From Wolbachia endosymbiont (group A) of Longitarsus flavicornis (GTDB taxonomy: Bacteria; Pseudomonadota; Alphaproteobacteria; Rickettsiales; Anaplasmataceae), in contig NZ_OZ008337.1 of the NCBI RefSeq assembly GCF_963931955.1, forward strand, positions 1,550,001 to 1,614,000: DNA of 64,000 bases, in the 5' to 3' direction. Each line of letters starts with the position of its first letter. Position 1 is the first letter of the stretch. The notes beneath the pieces were generated by a model. The model had not been told where the DNA came from. It saw nothing but the letters and a program-made list of their open reading frames with translations, and ran no database searches. Shown in pieces: positions 45,860-54,717 of the stretch. The position numbers and the translations under genes are program-made.

Positions 45860-46081
45860 ATGGCAGATTCAAGAATTAGTATAACTTTTGATCCAAAAAT
45901 TTCACATAATCTTATTAAATTAGCTGAAATCACCAAAGAATCCGTTCAAGAACTAGCAAAAAGGTTAGTTGTAGAAGGAATCGAGTGTGAGATAGATGAG
46001 ATTGCAGTTGCTGACATTGTTAAGGAATGTACTGCTCCAGGTGCAGAAACAATCGATTATGAGGACTTCAAACGGGGGTAG
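45860..46081 (+). CDS. RelB/DinJ-like antitoxin
   Basis: 73 aa from ATG 45860 (MADSRISITFDPKISHNL); an upstream in-frame TTG at 45848 would add four residues but lies in the leader. N-terminal DNA-binding strand-helix-helix type start, C-terminal acidic tail (ADIVKECTAPGAETIDYEDFKRG). It sits directly before a RelE-type frame and has its own promoter. Toxin-antitoxin pairs of this type are known inside phage WO tail modules. It probably represses its own promoter, as family members do (inference). Confidence 0.75.
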   Translation: MADSRISITFDPKISHNLIKLAEITKESVQELAKRLVVEGIECEIDEIAVADIVKECTAPGAETIDYEDFKRG

Positions 46082-46375
46082 AGTATCTACAAAATTGAGC
46101 TTTCAAAGAGGTACATTAAAGACTTTCCAGCTTTACCGGAAGAAATAAAATCTAACATTGAAGAAGCTATAGAAAAGGAGCTTAAGATTAACCCCAACAA
46201 AGCTGGTAAACCTTTACGTGGTAAATTACTAGGGTTTAGAAGGTTAAGTTTCGATAAATATCGTCTTATCTATCATGTGAATACTTCAAAACGCAAAGTA
46301 CTTATCATCACAATAGGACATAGAGATAACATTTACAAGCAGACAGGATTGTTAAATCTACGATCAAAACTTTAA
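46082..46375 (+). CDS. RelE-family toxin, no canonical start codon
   Basis: Frame SIYKIELSKRYIKDFPALPEEIKSNIEEAIEKE..., then GKPLRGKLLGFRRLSFDKYRLIYHV and VLIITIGHRDNIYKQ: the RelE/ParE toxin fold with the typical L-x-G...YRLIY...V-x-x-x-GHR-x-x-x-Y ending. mRNA interferase or gyrase-type toxin; the RelB partner suggests RelE. It follows the antitoxin stop immediately, in the same frame, and has no ATG, GTG or TTG before codon 60. A likely ancestral overlap of the form ATGAGTATC has become GTAGAGTATC, so the toxin may be silenced or started from ATC at 46085. Confidence 0.7.
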   Translation, partial: SIYKIELSKRYIKDFPALPEEIKSNIEEAIEKELKINPNKAGKPLRGKLLGFRRLSFDKYRLIYHVNTSKRKVLIITIGHRDNIYKQTGLLNLRSKL

Positions 46376-46509
46376 ATATATTTTTTATTGAAAAAACTTA
46401 GAAAAAGGGACTTCAATAAAACACAAAGCTATAGACCATAATCATAATAAAAAAATTAGTTATGTAAAAGCCACGAAGACTTTTATTTAATTAACTTTTA
46501 GGGGGAAAC

Positions 46510-46764
46510 ATGACAACAGTAAAACTTGATAATCCAATAACAGTTGATGGTATTTCTGTTTCAGAATTACCTATGCGTGAGCCTACAGTGGGAGATCTGC
46601 TGGCTATTGAATGTGTAGAAGGTGAAGCCAGAAAAGAAGTAGCTTTAGCTGCTAACCTGACATCTATGCCAAGGGAGGTAATAGAGAAATTACTTATCAA
46701 AGACTACGTAAAAATACAAAAGGTACTCAGGGATTTTTTGTCGCCTTTAGAACAGAGGACTTAA
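46510..46764 (+). CDS. Phage tail assembly chaperone gpE-like
   Basis: 84 aa (MTTVKLDNPITVDGISVSELPMREPTVGDLLAIE...) of the P2 gpE type: N-terminal V-x-L-x-x-P-I...G...V-x-E-L-x-x-R-x-P-T-x-G-D pattern. Chaperone for the tape measure protein during tail assembly. The ATG follows a GGGGGAAAC site. Near its end is the slippery heptamer T TTT TTG (46734-46740) that allows a -1 shift into E'. Confidence 0.8.
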   Translation: MTTVKLDNPITVDGISVSELPMREPTVGDLLAIECVEGEARKEVALAANLTSMPREVIEKLLIKDYVKIQKVLRDFLSPLEQRT

Positions 46765-46898
46765 GATTCAATGTTTTAAAGCTTAGTTCAATAACAGGAA
46801 GTGGAATTGAGCAGATTATTAATATGGGTATAAAAGAATTTCTAAAATGGTTAGAAGTAAGTGAAGGAGTAACAAAGAAATGTCAATGCTTTCAATAA
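46510..46898 (+). CDS. gpE+E' frameshift product
   Basis: A -1 slip on T TTT TTG (46734-46740, in correct zero-frame register) moves the ribosome to an open frame (VAFRTEDLRFNVLKLSSITGSGIEQIINMGIKEFLKWLE...) that ends at TAA 46896-46898, overlapping the tape-measure start at 46880. This reproduces the E/E' organisation of P2-like phages, where a T-rich slippery site yields the long chaperone. The E' segment has no start of its own. Confidence 0.7.
46734..46740 (+). promoter_or_regulatory. Programmed -1 frameshift site (T TTT TTG)
   Basis: Heptamer in X XXY YYZ register relative to the gpE frame; downstream -1 frame is open for 52 codons and overlaps the next gene. Confidence 0.65.
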
Positions 46899-49198
46899 AG
46901 ATAGGTGCTGCATTAGATGGTAGCTTTAATAGCGCAATGATAGGTAGTACAGCTAAGCTTTCTAAGCTGGGTGATAGTATAAGGCAGCTTGATTCGTCAA
47001 TGAAATCAGTCTCCAAATTTAAGCAATTAAATCATGATGCCCTTGAAGCCATGAAGAATTGGAAAGAAGCGGAGAAGAAAGCGAAAGAATCAGCTGCAGC
47101 AATTGCTAAAGAAAAGAAGGAAAAAAAAGAACCAAGCAAAGCACTAAAAAATGAATTTGAAAAATTGAAAGCATCGGCATCAAAGGCAAAAGAGGCTTAT
47201 ATTAAAAAGAGAGATGCACTTCACACATTAAATGAAGAAGTAAGGAAAAGTGGAAAAGATATTAAATCCTTAGTGAGGGATCAAACTAAACTTGGTTCAT
47301 CTATTGAAGTACTAAAAGGGAAATATAGTAAACTAGGATCTGTGATACAAAAACAGCAAAATGCCTTGGCAAAAAAAGCGCATTATAGATCACAAGTAAT
47401 GGAGACTATAGGACTAGGGCTTTCACTTGCAGCGCCAATTAAAGTTGCGATTGACTTTGAATCTGCTATGGCTGATGTTAAAAAAGTAGTGAGATTCGCT
47501 AAGGATGATGCAGCTCATAACCAAGGAGCCGTGGAATTTGGCCAGAAATTAAAGGAATTATCCCGTACAATACCATTATCGGCTGCAGAGTTAGCACAAA
47601 TTGCTGCAAGTGGTGGCCAACTTGGTGTTGAAAAGGAAGAGCTACTCGGATTTACAACAACAGTGGCTAAAATGTCTACAGCATTTGATATGTCTGCAGA
47701 AGAAGCAGGTGATTCTATAGCTAAGCTTGCCAATGTTTATGGGATTAAAGTAGCAGGTATGGAAAGAGTAGGTAATATTATAAACCACCTTTCAGATAAT
47801 AGTGCTGCTAAAGCAGGAGATATGGTTAAAGCATTAGCTATAGTTGGTGGTACTGCAAAACAGTTTGGTCTTGATATTAAGGAAACAAGTAGTTTAGTCA
47901 ACGCCTTCATTAGTTTAGGTAAACAACCAGCAAAAGCTGCTACTGCAATAAATGCTCTACTTAGTAAACTCCAGACCGCTGAGGGACAGAGCAAAGAGTT
48001 TAAAGCAGCATTGGAAGATATGGGAATAACTGCAGAAGAGATGACACAAAGGATTAGCGAAAACGGCCAAGATGCACTACTTTATTTTTTTGAAACTCTG
48101 GAGAAAGTAGATAAACAGGAACGTTCACAAATCCTTCTCAAGCTATTTGGTCAAGAATATCAAGATGATATAGCACTATTAGTAGGAAGTTTGGAGAAAT
48201 ATAAAGAGGCAATAGGTCACTTAGCTGATGAGAAAAAATATGAAACTTCAATGCAAGATGAGTTTAACAATCGTGCAGCAACTACAGCAAATAATTTACG
48301 ACTACTAAGGAATGCAATAGCAGAAGTAGGAATGAACCTGGGCTCAGTAATGCTGCCTCCTTTAAAGTGGATAAGTAATATTCTAAGAGAGATAACTAAC
48401 CCCATAGCTTGGTTTGCAGAAAAGTTTCCAGTTATTACTACAGGAATAATGAGCATAATTTCAGCTCTTATTATTGGTAAGATTGCAGTAGTAGGTTTTG
48501 GTTATGCATTTGCATTGGCTGGAGGTGGAATACTAACTTTTAAGGCTATTTTGCATGGAACACTTTTGCCAGTATTAACTTCATTATCAGCACGAGTAAT
48601 TCCAGCAGTAATTATGGGACTGAAAGCTTTAACGCTAGCCATGGTTACTAATCCTATAGGAGCTGTTGTTGCTGGACTATCAGTTGGTGCAGCGCTTGTA
48701 ATCGCTAATTGGCAAAAGGTGAAGGACTTTTTTTCTAGCATCTGGAAATCAATTGTAAAACCTATAGGAGAATTTTTCAATTGGATTGGTATAGGAAAAT
48801 TGTTTAATGATAGTCCGCTAAAAGCATTTGAGACACCAGTAGAAACAAAAATTGGTAAGGTAGTTACTGAAAGTAATGTTTTGAGTAATGGAAACCCTTT
48901 ATTAAATAATAAGGAAATTTCTGAAAGCGGAAAGAGTATTATTGGAAATACTAAAATCGGTAGCGTTATTGAGGAAAAAAGTTCTGTAGCGGATGACTTA
49001 GAGAAAGTTTTAAAAGACTGTGAAAAATGTAAGTGTGAACAAAAAGAATCAAAAATTTTCAATCAAACTTTCACATTTAATATAAGTATAAAAGCAGAGC
49101 CTAACCAAGATATACGTAGTCTTGCTGATACAGTAATAAAAAGAATAAGAGAAAAATCACGAGATGTTATGTTTGATACGGTAGATCCCATTTACTAA
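46880..49198 (+). CDS. Phage tail tape measure protein
   Basis: 772 aa. N-terminal coiled coil (about 1-170), then the TP901-type tape-measure core (AIDFESAMADVKKVV..., ELSRTIPLSAAELAQIAASGGQLG), and two hydrophobic stretches (about 515-590) typical of proteins that insert DNA through the host membrane. The C-terminal tail ends with a Cys-rich segment (DCEKCKCEQKE). It sets tail length and, with E/E', is built before U. The start overlaps E' by 19 bp and the stop overlaps the U ATG (TAATG). Confidence 0.9.
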   Translation: MSMLSIKIGAALDGSFNSAMIGSTAKLSKLGDSIRQLDSSMKSVSKFKQLNHDALEAMKNWKEAEKKAKESAAAIAKEKKEKKEPSKALKNEFEKLKASASKAKEAYIKKRDALHTLNEEVRKSGKDIKSLVRDQTKLGSSIEVLKGKYSKLGSVIQKQQNALAKKAHYRSQVMETIGLGLSLAAPIKVAIDFESAMADVKKVVRFAKDDAAHNQGAVEFGQKLKELSRTIPLSAAELAQIAASGGQLGVEKEELLGFTTTVAKMSTAFDMSAEEAGDSIAKLANVYGIKVAGMERVGNIINHLSDNSAAKAGDMVKALAIVGGTAKQFGLDIKETSSLVNAFISLGKQPAKAATAINALLSKLQTAEGQSKEFKAALEDMGITAEEMTQRISENGQDALLYFFETLEKVDKQERSQILLKLFGQEYQDDIALLVGSLEKYKEAIGHLADEKKYETSMQDEFNNRAATTANNLRLLRNAIAEVGMNLGSVMLPPLKWISNILREITNPIAWFAEKFPVITTGIMSIISALIIGKIAVVGFGYAFALAGGGILTFKAILHGTLLPVLTSLSARVIPAVIMGLKALTLAMVTNPIGAVVAGLSVGAALVIANWQKVKDFFSSIWKSIVKPIGEFFNWIGIGKLFNDSPLKAFETPVETKIGKVVTESNVLSNGNPLLNNKEISESGKSIIGNTKIGSVIEEKSSVADDLEKVLKDCEKCKCEQKESKIFNQTFTFNISIKAEPNQDIRSLADTVIKRIREKSRDVMFDTVDPIY

Positions 49199-49545
49199 TG
49201 TTATCCTTCGGTCCATATAAACTTTCTCCAACAAGCTTAAAGTATAGCAAAGAGAAGCGCTGGAGTGTGGTTGAGTGTATTGGCAAGCAATTACTACAGA
49301 ATATTGGCCAAGGGGCAGAAAATATAGATTTAGAAGGGATTATTTATCTTCACAATGGGTTAGATAAATTAAAGAACATGAAAGAAGCAGAAGAAAACCA
49401 AATACCTCACACTTTAGTTGATAGCATGGGAAATGTTTTAGGACAATTTGTCATTACTCGCTTTGAAGAAAAGCAAACATCATTTTTCCCTTGTGGACTG
49501 CCGAAAAAAGTTGAATTTAATTTAAGTTTAAGTCGTTATTCATGA
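49198..49545 (+). CDS. Phage tail protein gpU-like
   Basis: 115 aa (MLSFGPYKLSPTSLKYSKEKRWSVVECIGK...), P2 gpU family: F-G...F-x(n)-R-x-x-R-W-x-x-x-x-x-I-G...Q-x-x-G-x-x-x-x-x-x-L-x-G-x-I. Tail completion at the head-proximal end. TAATG overlap with the tape measure gene and ATGA overlap with X indicate coupled translation of T-U-X. Confidence 0.85.
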   Translation: MLSFGPYKLSPTSLKYSKEKRWSVVECIGKQLLQNIGQGAENIDLEGIIYLHNGLDKLKNMKEAEENQIPHTLVDSMGNVLGQFVITRFEEKQTSFFPCGLPKKVEFNLSLSRYS

Positions 49546-49572
49546 CTATATATTACTCGACAAAAGAGAATA

Positions 49573-50464
49573 GACTTCTTTCAAAATTGTTAGAGGGAGT
49601 GTAAGATGAAGTATTTGAAAGCATGAAATATAAGGAAATAGAAAAGTTAGAAGGAGAAAAGTTTCGACGTTTAACAGGGGTAAAAAAAGCAACATTTGAG
49701 CGAATGGTAGAAATTCTAGAAGTGGAGGATAAAAGAAAAAAAGCTAGAAGTGGAAGAAAAAGTAAACTTTGCATAGAAGACAGGCTACTTATGGCACTGG
49801 AATATATAAGAGAATATCGTACATATTTTCATATTGGGCAAAGCTATGGCATGAGTGAAAGTAACAGTTTTAAAATAATAAGATAGGTAGAAGACATATT
49901 AATAAAACATCCAGATTTTGCATTACCAGGAAAAAAAGAGCTATTAAAGAGTGATGTAGAATATGAAGTTTTAGTAATAGACGGAACTGAAACGCCAGTA
50001 GAGAGACCAAAAAAAAGCAAAAGCCCTTCTACTCTGGAAAGAAAAAAAGGCATACTATAAAAACACAAATAGTAACAGAGAAGAAGAGTAAAAAAGTCAT
50101 ATGCACATCTTTCTCGAATGGTAGAAAACACGATTTTCGGATGTTTAGAGAATCAAAGGTAGCAATATTACCGGACACCAAAATCTTAGCTGATGCCGGC
50201 TACAGGGGAATGCAGAAGATACACAAAAATGTTGTATTACCGCACAGGAAAATGAAAAAGAATCCGTTAAGCAAAGAACAAAAAAAAGAGAACAGGGCAC
50301 TTATGAGCCAAAGGGCAATTGTTGAAAACGTAATTGGCTTATTGAAAAGGTTTAAAATCATCTCGGACAGGTATAGAAACCGACGAAAACGTTTTGGTTT
50401 AAGGTTTAATTTGATTGCTGCAATTCACAATTTTGAGCTCCATACATGAATTTTGAAAGAAGTC
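49573..50464 (+). mobile_element. ISWpi1: ISWpi1 (IS5 family), copy 4
   Basis: 892 bp, TA at 49571-49572 and 50465-50466, in the tenth codon of gpX. Both halves of the target gene are present in order, so this one is a simple insertion. Confidence 0.96.
49623..50449 (+). pseudogene. ISWpi1 transposase (copy 4), interrupted
   Basis: Same structure as copies 1-3, with TAG at 49884-49886 and second part 50141-50449. Confidence 0.85.
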
Positions 50465-50649
50465 TAATGACATGTTGGACTATATTTGTTGGAAGCACTA
50501 TGGATTTACTTCAGGAGCAGTAGAAATAGTATTAGAAGAAAACCCTGGACTTGCAGAACATGGTAGTTTTTTGCCAGCAGGACTGAAAATTAAGCTGCCT
50601 GTAATCGAGAAACCTCTACAGAAATCAACTTTAAAGATTTGGGGATAAA

Positions 50650-51600
50650 ATGCAACCAGACTTTGTCATTGAAGGGTATGAATTAACAAAAGACCGCTTA
50701 GTGTCAATGCATATTACTGATGAATCAGGGACTATAGAAGATATAGCTGAAATATGTGTCGATTACAGGGATGATAACATAAAAGTTCCAAAAGAGCTAA
50801 AGATTGCTTTGGGATATAGAGAAACAGGAGTACTACCCATAGGTGTATATACAGTCAATGAAATTACAGTACAAAGTCCACCAAAAACCTTGATGATCAA
50901 AGGTCATGCAACAAATTTGATGATCTCACTAAAGGAAAAAGTATCCAGAGAGTGGCACCAGATTACGTTAGGTGATTTAGTCAAGGAAATATCAAGTAAA
51001 CATGGGTATGGATACAAAGTTGCTGAAGAATTTAAAGACATATTGATATCACACATTGATCAAACTGAAGAAAGTGATATAAATTTGTTAACTAGAATAG
51101 CCATAGAGCGAGAAGCTATGGCAAAACTGGCAGGAGGATATATATTGTTTATTCCAAAAGGTGCAGCAAAATCAGCAACAGGAGAAGCTTTAGGAACGAC
51201 AACTATCAGACCTCAAGACACAATTAACTGGAAAGTGCATTTTACTGTACGTGATAAATATAATTCAGTGATAGCAAAATGGTATAGCTATGAAAAGGGA
51301 GAACCCATATCAGAAACAGTAGGTAGCGGTGAACCAAGTTACCCTATACAAACAATTTACCCAAATGCAGAATCAGCATTAAGTGCAGCAAATGCCAAAT
51401 TTAAACAACTACAGCGTAATAATGAGACTTTAGAAATGACAATACCAGGTAATCCAAAGTTATTTGCAGAGGCAAAACTTAATCTTGTAGGGTTCAATCA
51501 AGATATAGATGGTGAATGGGTAATTGATAGAGCAGAACATACTCTAGACAGTAGAGGATACCAAACTACGGTGGAAGCCACAAGAAGCAAAGTTAGTTAA
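50650..51600 (+). CDS. Phage late control / tail protein gpD-like
   Basis: 316 aa. P2 gpD family (baseplate-hub/spike relative): N-terminal PDFVIEGYELTKDRLVSMHITDESGTIEDIAEI, central GYRETGVLPIGVYTVNEI and ISLKEKVSREWHQITLGDLVKEIS, C-terminal LFAEAKLNLVGFNQDIDGEWVIDRAEHTLDSRGYQTTVEA. Last gene of the recognisable tail block E-T-U-X-D. Upstream IS in X may reduce its expression by polarity. Confidence 0.9.
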   Translation: MQPDFVIEGYELTKDRLVSMHITDESGTIEDIAEICVDYRDDNIKVPKELKIALGYRETGVLPIGVYTVNEITVQSPPKTLMIKGHATNLMISLKEKVSREWHQITLGDLVKEISSKHGYGYKVAEEFKDILISHIDQTEESDINLLTRIAIEREAMAKLAGGYILFIPKGAAKSATGEALGTTTIRPQDTINWKVHFTVRDKYNSVIAKWYSYEKGEPISETVGSGEPSYPIQTIYPNAESALSAANAKFKQLQRNNETLEMTIPGNPKLFAEAKLNLVGFNQDIDGEWVIDRAEHTLDSRGYQTTVEATRSKVS

Positions 51601-51648
51601 GGGAAACTTAATTCAATGATAGTCTAATGCTAAGTAGAAGTGATATAG

Positions 51649-51999
51649 GTGTGTATGAATAAGCATTTAAGACGGTTTCTTCGCGCAACTTCAGGCCCAA
51701 GTATTATGCCATCAGGTAAGGCTATTGTTGTGGGGCTTATAATATGCTTTGTTCTTTGGGTTATCAGTCTTTTTGATAGTTATAAAGAGGAAGTTAAGTC
51801 AGCAAATGCTAAAGCTGCTAAGAATTATGAATCGATATTATGGATTGCTGCTAAAAATTGCAGTGTGGAGGTTGAGAAATTCTTGGTAAAAAACTTAGTA
51901 AATATTAATGATACTCGAAATTCCGGGATAATGTTATTACAGTATGCTACAAAACAAGGGTGCTTAGAAGCTGTTCAATTTTTGATAGATACGGTATAA
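51649..51999 (+). CDS. Small membrane-anchored ankyrin-like protein
   Basis: 116 aa. One membrane segment near residues 26-42 (AIVVGLIICFVLWVISLF), then a partial ankyrin-type region (ESILWIAAKNCSVEVEKFLVKNLVNINDTRNSGIMLLQYATKQGCLEAVQFLIDTV). The open frame ends abruptly in the second repeat, and the following frame overlaps by 40 bp, so it may be a truncated larger ankyrin gene. Located just after the phage tail block, where WO prophages often carry ankyrin genes. Confidence 0.6.
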   Translation: MCMNKHLRRFLRATSGPSIMPSGKAIVVGLIICFVLWVISLFDSYKEEVKSANAKAAKNYESILWIAAKNCSVEVEKFLVKNLVNINDTRNSGIMLLQYATKQGCLEAVQFLIDTV

Positions 52000-52316
52000 T
52001 ATTAATTATTGCTATTAAAATATTTCTCTTTTTCAGAAGAATATACAAAAATCTCGTCAGAAAGGCTCCATTGAGAGAGAGTGAAAAGAAAACAGAATAT
52101 AACTTTGACGACATCCAGGTTTATAAAGAGAATCCGGAAATAGTTGCTATTGCAAAACCAGTGGGTAAATGGACAAAGATGGCTATACTCAATAATGAAT
52201 TGATGCAGCGGTTAGCACAATTGATACAGGAAGAAGGCGATGAGAAGGGATATTGGGAGCTATTTGTGAAAGCTCAGTCTTCAACCCAGGGTAAGTATAA
52301 GGGAAGAGGGCGGTAG
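51960..52316 (+). CDS. Hypothetical membrane protein, phage WO-associated
   Basis: 118 codons as opened. One hydrophobic segment (IILIIAIKIFLFF) then a conserved-looking soluble part: YNFDDIQVYKENPEIVAIAKPVGKWTKMAILNNELMQRLAQLIQEEGDEKGYWELFVKAQSSTQGKYKGRGR. The soluble part looks like a genuine protein. The first ~15 codons overlap the ankyrin frame and may not be the real start. A frameshift joining it to the preceding frame is possible. Function unknown. Confidence 0.55.
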   Translation: MLRSCSIFDRYGIILIIAIKIFLFFRRIYKNLVRKAPLRESEKKTEYNFDDIQVYKENPEIVAIAKPVGKWTKMAILNNELMQRLAQLIQEEGDEKGYWELFVKAQSSTQGKYKGRGR

Positions 52317-52389
52317 CTCCGTTTGTAGGAAGCTGCGAAAAAACGGCAACTTGATGCAACAGTCTAACGGTTATAGAATAGAACGCTTT

Positions 52390-52702
52390 TCATATGTCAG
52401 TCCCAACCTGTCGTCTAATTTCTTTATCGGTTGCAAAGAGATCTTGAACCAAAGATTTATTTTGAGATAAGTCATATGCTGTTTTGCCTTTTTTATTCTT
52501 TATAAATAGCTGTGCACAGTTACAACAGGTATATTTTCCAGCATTATAGCCTTGTGCAAAGGTGTTACTGCTGCATTCATTAACCACTTTCTACCAATGA
52601 CTTTATTTTTTCCAAATCTTTGCTTGAAACAGCTTGGAGGCTCACAAAATTGGCTATAGATACACCTTTTATAGCTCTTATTATTTTCTGTAGTTTTTCC
52701 AC
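52390..52702 (-). pseudogene. Ankyrin-repeat protein remnant
   Basis: Three frames in succession on the minus strand: VEKLQKIIRAIKG...KDLEKIKSLVESG, then NAAVTPLHKAIMLENIPVV, then AQLFIKNKKGKTAYDLSQNKSLVQDLF. Together they read as a normal pair of ankyrin repeats plus C-terminal end, interrupted by at least two indels or stops. Confidence 0.7.
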
Positions 52703-52774
52703 TCTTAGCTCCTAAATATAAAAGCTATGCGTAAAAAAAATATTATATATAAATATCTATAAAGGTATATCTTT

Positions 52775-53494
52775 TTATCTTAGGTTTTCCTCGCTGATTT
52801 TTACTATCTCAGACACAAATGTGCACAATGAATCCTTTAATCTTTGATCACCAATTTTTTGATATTCTTGCATTATACTCAATATCTTGTTTTCTCCTTG
52901 ACCATCCTCATCTTCACAATAGGTTTCATCTTTTGATGTAGGCAGTAGAACTCCATAATGTAATGATAATCCTCCTGCTATTTTAGGTACTGTTTTGAAC
53001 GATATTTCCCCTTCCTCATATCTTCGTATTTGTGAATTTGTTAATCCGGTCCTATCTGCTAACTCTGTCTGTGGATAACCTCTTGCAAACCGCCAATCTT
53101 TTGCCTTATGCGCCATTTGGTAGCTTATAGGTCTTATCTCTGTTGTAACCTTTCTAATTTGAATCCCCTCTGACACACATCTGGTTAATGCGCACACCGC
53201 ATCACGAACTTTTTGGTCCTTAATTCTTTTTAGGTTTTGCACTAAATCAAATGCCTTCTTGTCCTCACTGTTAATACAATTTATTGGCTTCGGGAAGAAA
53301 TATTCAACATCACGCGGTGATTTTTGTGCTATCCTTTCGAGCGTTTCAGGTAGAATGCTGTGTATCCCTCGCTCATACTTTCCTATTAGTGACTTTGCTA
53401 CACCAGTTTTTTCTGCGAAATCCGCTTGAGAGCAATTTAGCTCTAGCCTAAGAACCTGTTCATAATCTTTTGAGGAACAAAGCAGTGAAAGCAA
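52775..53494 (-). CDS. Double helix-turn-helix (XRE) transcriptional regulator, 5' end altered by an IS
   Basis: 239 codons as opened. Two XRE-type HTH domains: RLELNCSQADFAEKTGVAKSLIGKYERG (about 16-43) and AKDWRFARGYPQTELADRTGLTNSQIRRYEEG (about 131-162), a tandem arrangement common in Wolbachia phage-associated regulators. The first ~15 residues (MLSLLCSSKDYEQVL) are read from the inverted repeat of the adjacent IS element, so the native start and the first part of HTH 1 are missing. Likely impaired or expressed from the IS. Confidence 0.7.
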   Translation of the reverse strand: MLSLLCSSKDYEQVLRLELNCSQADFAEKTGVAKSLIGKYERGIHSILPETLERIAQKSPRDVEYFFPKPINCINSEDKKAFDLVQNLKRIKDQKVRDAVCALTRCVSEGIQIRKVTTEIRPISYQMAHKAKDWRFARGYPQTELADRTGLTNSQIRRYEEGEISFKTVPKIAGGLSLHYGVLLPTSKDETYCEDEDGQGENKILSIMQEYQKIGDQRLKDSLCTFVSEIVKISEENLR

Positions 53495-54314
53495 GAACTA
53501 CCATTTGCAAGCTGGTGTTGAGTTTACGCTCGCAATTTTTCCATAACCGTCTACATTTTTCCAACCAAGCAAAAGAACGCTCTACAACCCATCTTTTTGG
53601 CAATACAGCAAAGGTATGTAATTCACTGCGTTTTATTACCTCAACAGTTGCACCAATAGTTGCTTTTATTTGTGTTGCAAAATTCTCTCCCGTATAGCCT
53701 GCATCAACCAGTACATTTTTAACTCCCGAGAGGTTTTCTTTTGCATTTTCTACCATTCTCACAGCACTGCTACGGTCAGTTATCTCTGCTGTTGTTACAT
53801 AAATTGCATGTGGCAAACCTTGCGTATCTACTGCAATATGGCGTTTTATTCCTGAAATCTTTTTGCCTGCATCGTAGCCTTTTTCTTCAGCAGTATCTGC
53901 ATTTTTTACACTCTGTGCATCAATTATGCAGAAGCTGGTTTTTTCTTTCCGACCATTGTTTTGTCGGACTACGCCAACTATTTTTTTTTAACACCAGCTC
54001 CAGAACACTTTCTTTATTTGCATCTGGTTTTTCACTCCACTTCTTAAAATAGTCGTAACAATTGCGCCATTTTGGAAACTCTTTTGGTAGCATTCTCCAC
54101 TGACAAACGCTTTTCAGAACGTATAACACTCCACAAAATACATCATACAAATCAAGTTTTCTTGGTTTTGTTTTTTTTCTACAGGACTCTAGATCTGGTA
54201 ATATAATCTCAAATCTTTCCCGACTTATATTACTTGGGTATAAACTCCTCATATATCCTAACTTATATACATTATCTCTTAGTTTATTCCTTTCTTGAGA
54301 TCATGTACAGGTTC
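53452..54314 (-). mobile_element. IS5-family (IS1031-type) insertion sequence
   Basis: 863 bp with imperfect terminal repeats GAACCTGTTCATAATC (53452) and GATCATGTACAGGTTC (ending 54314) and TAA on both sides (53449-53451, 54315-54317), matching the TNA target duplication of the IS1031 group. It lies between a double-HTH regulator and a TPR gene fragment and contributes coding ends to both. Confidence 0.8.
53460..54252 (-). CDS. IS5-family transposase, two frames joined at an A9 tract
   Basis: The first frame (54252-53920; MRSLYPSNISRERFEIILPDL...KLDLYDVFCGVLYVLKSVCQWRMLPKEFPKW) is the IS1031-type N-terminal domain. The second begins at IVGVVRQNNGRKEKTSFCIIDAQSVKNADT (first catalytic D) and runs to 53460, with VLVDAGYTGENF (D) and WVVERSFAWLEKCRRL (E). 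The switch falls on an A9 run on the minus strand (T9 at about 53981-53989), where a +1 shift or loss of one A restores the product. Such A-runs are classic regulated slippage sites, so this copy may still be active. Confidence 0.8.
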
Positions 54315-54713
54315 TAAGACTTCTTCTCTTTTTTCTAGTACCTCTTGAAATTTTTCTAATGCAATATCATACTTTCCTGCATAAAGGAGGTATAACATAG
54401 CTATTCCATATTTAGTAAATAAAGGATCAAGATGATTAGAGCCAAGCAGGCAGTCTTCTCCATTTATTAAGTTTTTAAACATATTGTATACAACAGTATA
54501 TCTTTTTTGCTTTAGCCGTATCATAGCCATTTCACGCTCAGCAAATAAATTATCAATAGTATTCAATCTTGGCACATGTGAAAATATTTTGAATGCATCT
54601 TCATACTCTCCTTGGTAACTCAATATCAGACCTTTTACATTCTGAATACGTACGTTCTCAAGATCGCCTTGTGGCAATTTCAAGATTTGTAGTTCTTCTT
54701 CCAGTGCCTTAAT
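54279..54713 (-). pseudogene. Tetratricopeptide-repeat protein fragment
   Basis: Helical repeats of TPR type (GLILSYQGEYEDAFKIFSHV..., AMLYLLYAGKYDIALEKFQEVLEKREEVL). The 5' end is cut by the IS110 element: the frame is open to about 54713 and then meets a stop within it. The 3' end runs into the IS5 element, so its last residues (PVHDLKKGIN) are IS-derived. Both ends are lost; the original was a TPR protein of the kind found in WO-associated eukaryotic-like gene regions. Confidence 0.65.
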
Positions 54714-54717
54714 TCTC

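Larger units (their letters stand above)
49542..50648 (+). pseudogene. Phage tail protein gpX-like, split by ISWpi1
   Basis: Removing ISWpi1 copy 4 and one TA restores a continuous frame: MTIYYSTKEN joined to NDMLDYICWKHYGFTSG..., then AVEIVLEENPGLAEHGSFLPAGLKIKLPVIEK, stop TAA 50646-50648. It is the LysM-like gpX (about 70 aa) of P2-type tails. The start overlaps gpU (ATGA at 49542) and the stop lies one base before gpD. This is the cleanest insertion in the window and shows that the target duplication is TA. Confidence 0.88.

Noticed and set aside
48502..49062. 186-codon minus-strand frame
   Set aside because: Antisense of the tape-measure C-terminal region; no independent signals and inconsistent with the phage operon direction.
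45603..51600. Complete, inducible prophage
   Set aside because: Only a tail block is present; no integrase, head, terminase or sheath genes lie in the window and the first and X genes are broken.
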